Program-made: the position numbers and the translations under genes
Assembly: GCA_944548615.1 (NCBI GenBank)
Contig: OX155950.1
Span: 38,079,859 to 38,143,858, forward strand
Length of the DNA: 64,000 bases
Source of the DNA: Micropterix aruncella
Lineage: Eukaryota; Arthropoda; Insecta; Lepidoptera; Micropterigidae
Direction of reading: 5' to 3'
Notes under the pieces: model-generated
What the model saw: the letters and a program-made list of their open reading frames with translations, nothing else
Told to the model about the DNA's origin: nothing
The model's database searches: none
Part shown: one piece after another, positions 61,868 to 64,000 of the stretch
Layout: every line of letters starts with the position of its first letter
How positions within the stretch are numbered: the first letter of the stretch is position 1

Positions 61868-62067
61868 NNNNNNNNNNNNNNNNNNNNNNNNNNNNNNNNN
61901 NNNNNNNNNNNNNNNNNNNNNNNNNNNNNNNNNNNNNNNNNNNNNNNNNNNNNNNNNNNNNNNNNNNNNNNNNNNNNNNNNNNNNNNNNNNNNNNNNNNN
62001 NNNNNNNNNNNNNNNNNNNNNNNNNNNNNNNNNNNNNNNNNNNNNNNNNNNNNNNNNNNNNNNNNNN
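61868..62067. other. Assembly gap, 200 N
   Basis: Exactly 200 undetermined bases, probably a placeholder of unknown true length next to (TA)n. Confidence 0.99.
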
Positions 62068-62077
62068 TATATATGTA

Positions 62078-62173
<96 letters not shown>

Positions 62174-62175
62174 TA
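62068..62175. repeat. (TA)n tract beside the gap
   Basis: TA dinucleotides with TATG and TACATA interruptions at both ends. Probably the reason for the gap. Confidence 0.95.
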
Positions 62176-64000
62176 CATATTTCCAAAACGCCTATGTACA
62201 TCTAAACAATGCAAGAAACCATCTTGGATCACACGTGGACTTCAAATATCACAAACTAAACTACAACTTCTACAAGATATACTAAATCGCTACGAAAGCG
62301 GCTCCCTAAGATGCTACTACAATAAATATAAACAAGTTTACAGGATGACTGTTATATCCGCAAAGAGAATATCAATTAAAAATGAAATTCTTAATTCTAA
62401 AAACCAAAGTCGGACGACATGGGACATTATAAATAGAGAATGTAGGAACAAAACTACAAGAAACATCGAATCTATCGAATTACTACACAATCAGATAAAA
62501 TATACAAATCCACAGGAACTTACAAACATCTTTAATTACCACTTCATTAATACATGTAATATCATTATAGACACGGCGAAAAGTAATCAAAGTGTGAGTC
62601 TACCGGATAGTTTGCCTGCCTCATTACACCTCTATCCGATCACAGAGGGTGAACTTAGTGCGTGTTTTAAATCATTAAAATCCAAGTCGGCTACTGACAT
62701 ATGGGGCCACTCCATGAAATTAATCAAGGATATATCGCCAATAATTACGCCCATCCTATTACCGATTTTAAATAAATGCCTAAAGCAAGGCATTTTCCCC
62801 ACTGCTATGAAAACAGCAAAGGTTTTGCCGATATTTAAAAAAGGCAGTAAAACAGATATAAATAACTTTCGTCCTATATCTTTGTTGCCGTGTTTCTCAA
62901 AGGTCTTTGAGAAAATTATATTTAATAGAATAAATACTTTTTTAGATACTTTTAATGTTATTATAAGAAATCAATTCGGCTTCAGAAAGCATAAGTCGAC
63001 CACTATGGCAATTAGCGAGTTAGTAAAGCAAATTTTAGAATCACTTGACACATCTCAAAACCCCATAGCCGTTTTTTGCGATCTATCGAAGGCCTTCGAC
63101 TGTGTGAATCACCAGATTCTTCTAGATAAACTAGAGAGGTATGGTATCCGCGGTAGAGCTCATAGCCTGATCACATCATATCTAAATAGGAGATACCAAA
63201 TTGTGGATATAAACAATGCTAAGTCATTGCCAAAATTAATTGCACGCGGGGTACCTCAGGGCTCTATACTTGGACCACTACTATTTATTATTTTTATTAA
63301 TGATATCGATAGGACAATTACGCCGCCAGTAAAGACGCTTCTATACGCCGATGACACCAGCTTCTTTTTTGAAAATAAAAACACCCAGGTCTTGGAAAAG
63401 CTGATAAACGAGCAGCTTCTTGTGGCTAACACTTGGTTTGAAAAAAATCAACTTTTCATAAACCCATCAAAAACGGTAGCGATGAAATTTTCAACTACTA
63501 AAAAGAATGACAAAAATATAACGATTAAAATGGAATCAGAAAATATAAATATTGTCAGAAATACTAAATTCTTAGGGATCACTTTAGATGAAAATTTAAA
63601 CTGGAATCAACATATCAATAATTTGTGTGCAACTTTGTCATCGGCAGTCTATGCTATAAGAAAGGTGAAATTTCTGGCTGGCGAACGTGCAGCGATCAGT
63701 GTGTATCACTCCTGCTTCCATTCAAAGATGTCTTATGCGATACTACTATGGGGTAATGCAACCGATACCCATCGCGTTTTTGTGCTACAAAAGCAAGCCG
63801 TTAGGACAATTTTTGGTGTAAGCAGAGAAACACATTGCGCCCCTTTTTTTATTAAAGCTGGTATCCTTACCATGTCGTCCATGTACATATATCAGTGCCT
63901 TTTATACGCCAAAGAGAATGTTTTAAATTGCGAGCTTCACTCCACTCGGCATAGCCATAATACGCGACATAAAAACAACGTGTTATTGCCTAAAGTACGC
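62176..64000 (+). CDS. LINE ORF2 reverse transcriptase (CR1/Jockey type), open to the right edge
   Basis: One frame is open without stop from the (TA)n border to the edge, about 608 codons. It begins FPKRLCTSKQCKKPSWITRG, the usual linker after the endonuclease domain. Then come SKSATDIWGHSMKLIK, ILNKCLKQGIFPTAMKTAK, FRPISLLPCFSKVFEKII, QFGFRKHKSTT, VFCDLSKAFDCVNHQIL, GVPQGSILGPLLFIIFIND, YADDTSFFF, FLGITLDENLNWNQH, SYAILLWGNA and VFVLQKQAVRTIFG. All expected RT residues, including YADD, are present. The N-terminal endonuclease would fall in the (TA)n or gap, so I cannot tell whether the copy is 5'-truncated. The C-terminus lies outside the window. Confidence 0.9.

Overview
The window looks like repeat-rich intergenic chromatin from an insect, most plausibly a moth or butterfly. 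I infer this from the AT-rich composition and from the dense mixture of Jockey/CR1-type LINEs, a restriction-enzyme-like-endonuclease (RLE) LINE, a Helitron, mariner and piggyBac relics, short interspersed repeats and very long (TA)n tracts. I see no intact single-copy host gene. I see no tRNA or rRNA gene, no CRISPR array and no bacterial features. The only hint of a host gene is one exon-like piece of a HAD-type phosphatase near 59.9 kb, which carries a 5-nt insertion.

Layout. 0-2.6 kb: the reverse-transcriptase ORF of an RLE-type LINE on the minus strand, running off the left edge. 2.7-5.7 kb: the tail of a plus-strand LINE and a 5'-truncated, frameshifted Jockey-like LINE on the minus strand. 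5.8-15.3 kb: several copies of one interspersed repeat (called family A here), a foldback element, and another LINE tail. One family A copy has 15-bp target duplications and a matching empty site elsewhere in the window. 16-20 kb: LINE 3' ends, a (TA)n tract and a two-copy repeat (family B). 21-25 kb: a repeat with internal ~110-bp minisatellite units, then two mariner-type transposase relics.

25.2-35.1 kb is the most structured part. A satellite of 12 full units plus one partial unit (period 622-623 bp) is bounded by (TA)n on both sides. Two units carry the same 333-bp piggyBac-type MITE in a TTAA site, because a 2,827-bp block of units was duplicated. The array ends in an inverted partial unit, giving a large palindrome centred near 34.2 kb.

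35-48 kb: repeat fragments, a 975-bp internally deleted piggyBac element that keeps both ends of its transposase frame, a long-TIR MITE, a 35-nt perfect palindrome, a LINE relic, and a three-copy, ~450-bp tandem repeat split by a LINE 3' end. 48.4-51.8 kb: a Helitron with a spliced, decayed Rep gene, truncated before the helicase and abutting a 216-bp non-autonomous Helitron. 52-60 kb: more family A copies, LINE tails, a second foldback copy and a polyA-tailed LINE with a 401-aa RT frame. 61.9-64 kb: a 200-base assembly gap, (TA)n, then an uninterrupted LINE RT frame running off the right edge.

The genes here do not form a pathway. They are independent mobile elements, many nested. Most of the information lies in the order of insertion events and in the satellite array.
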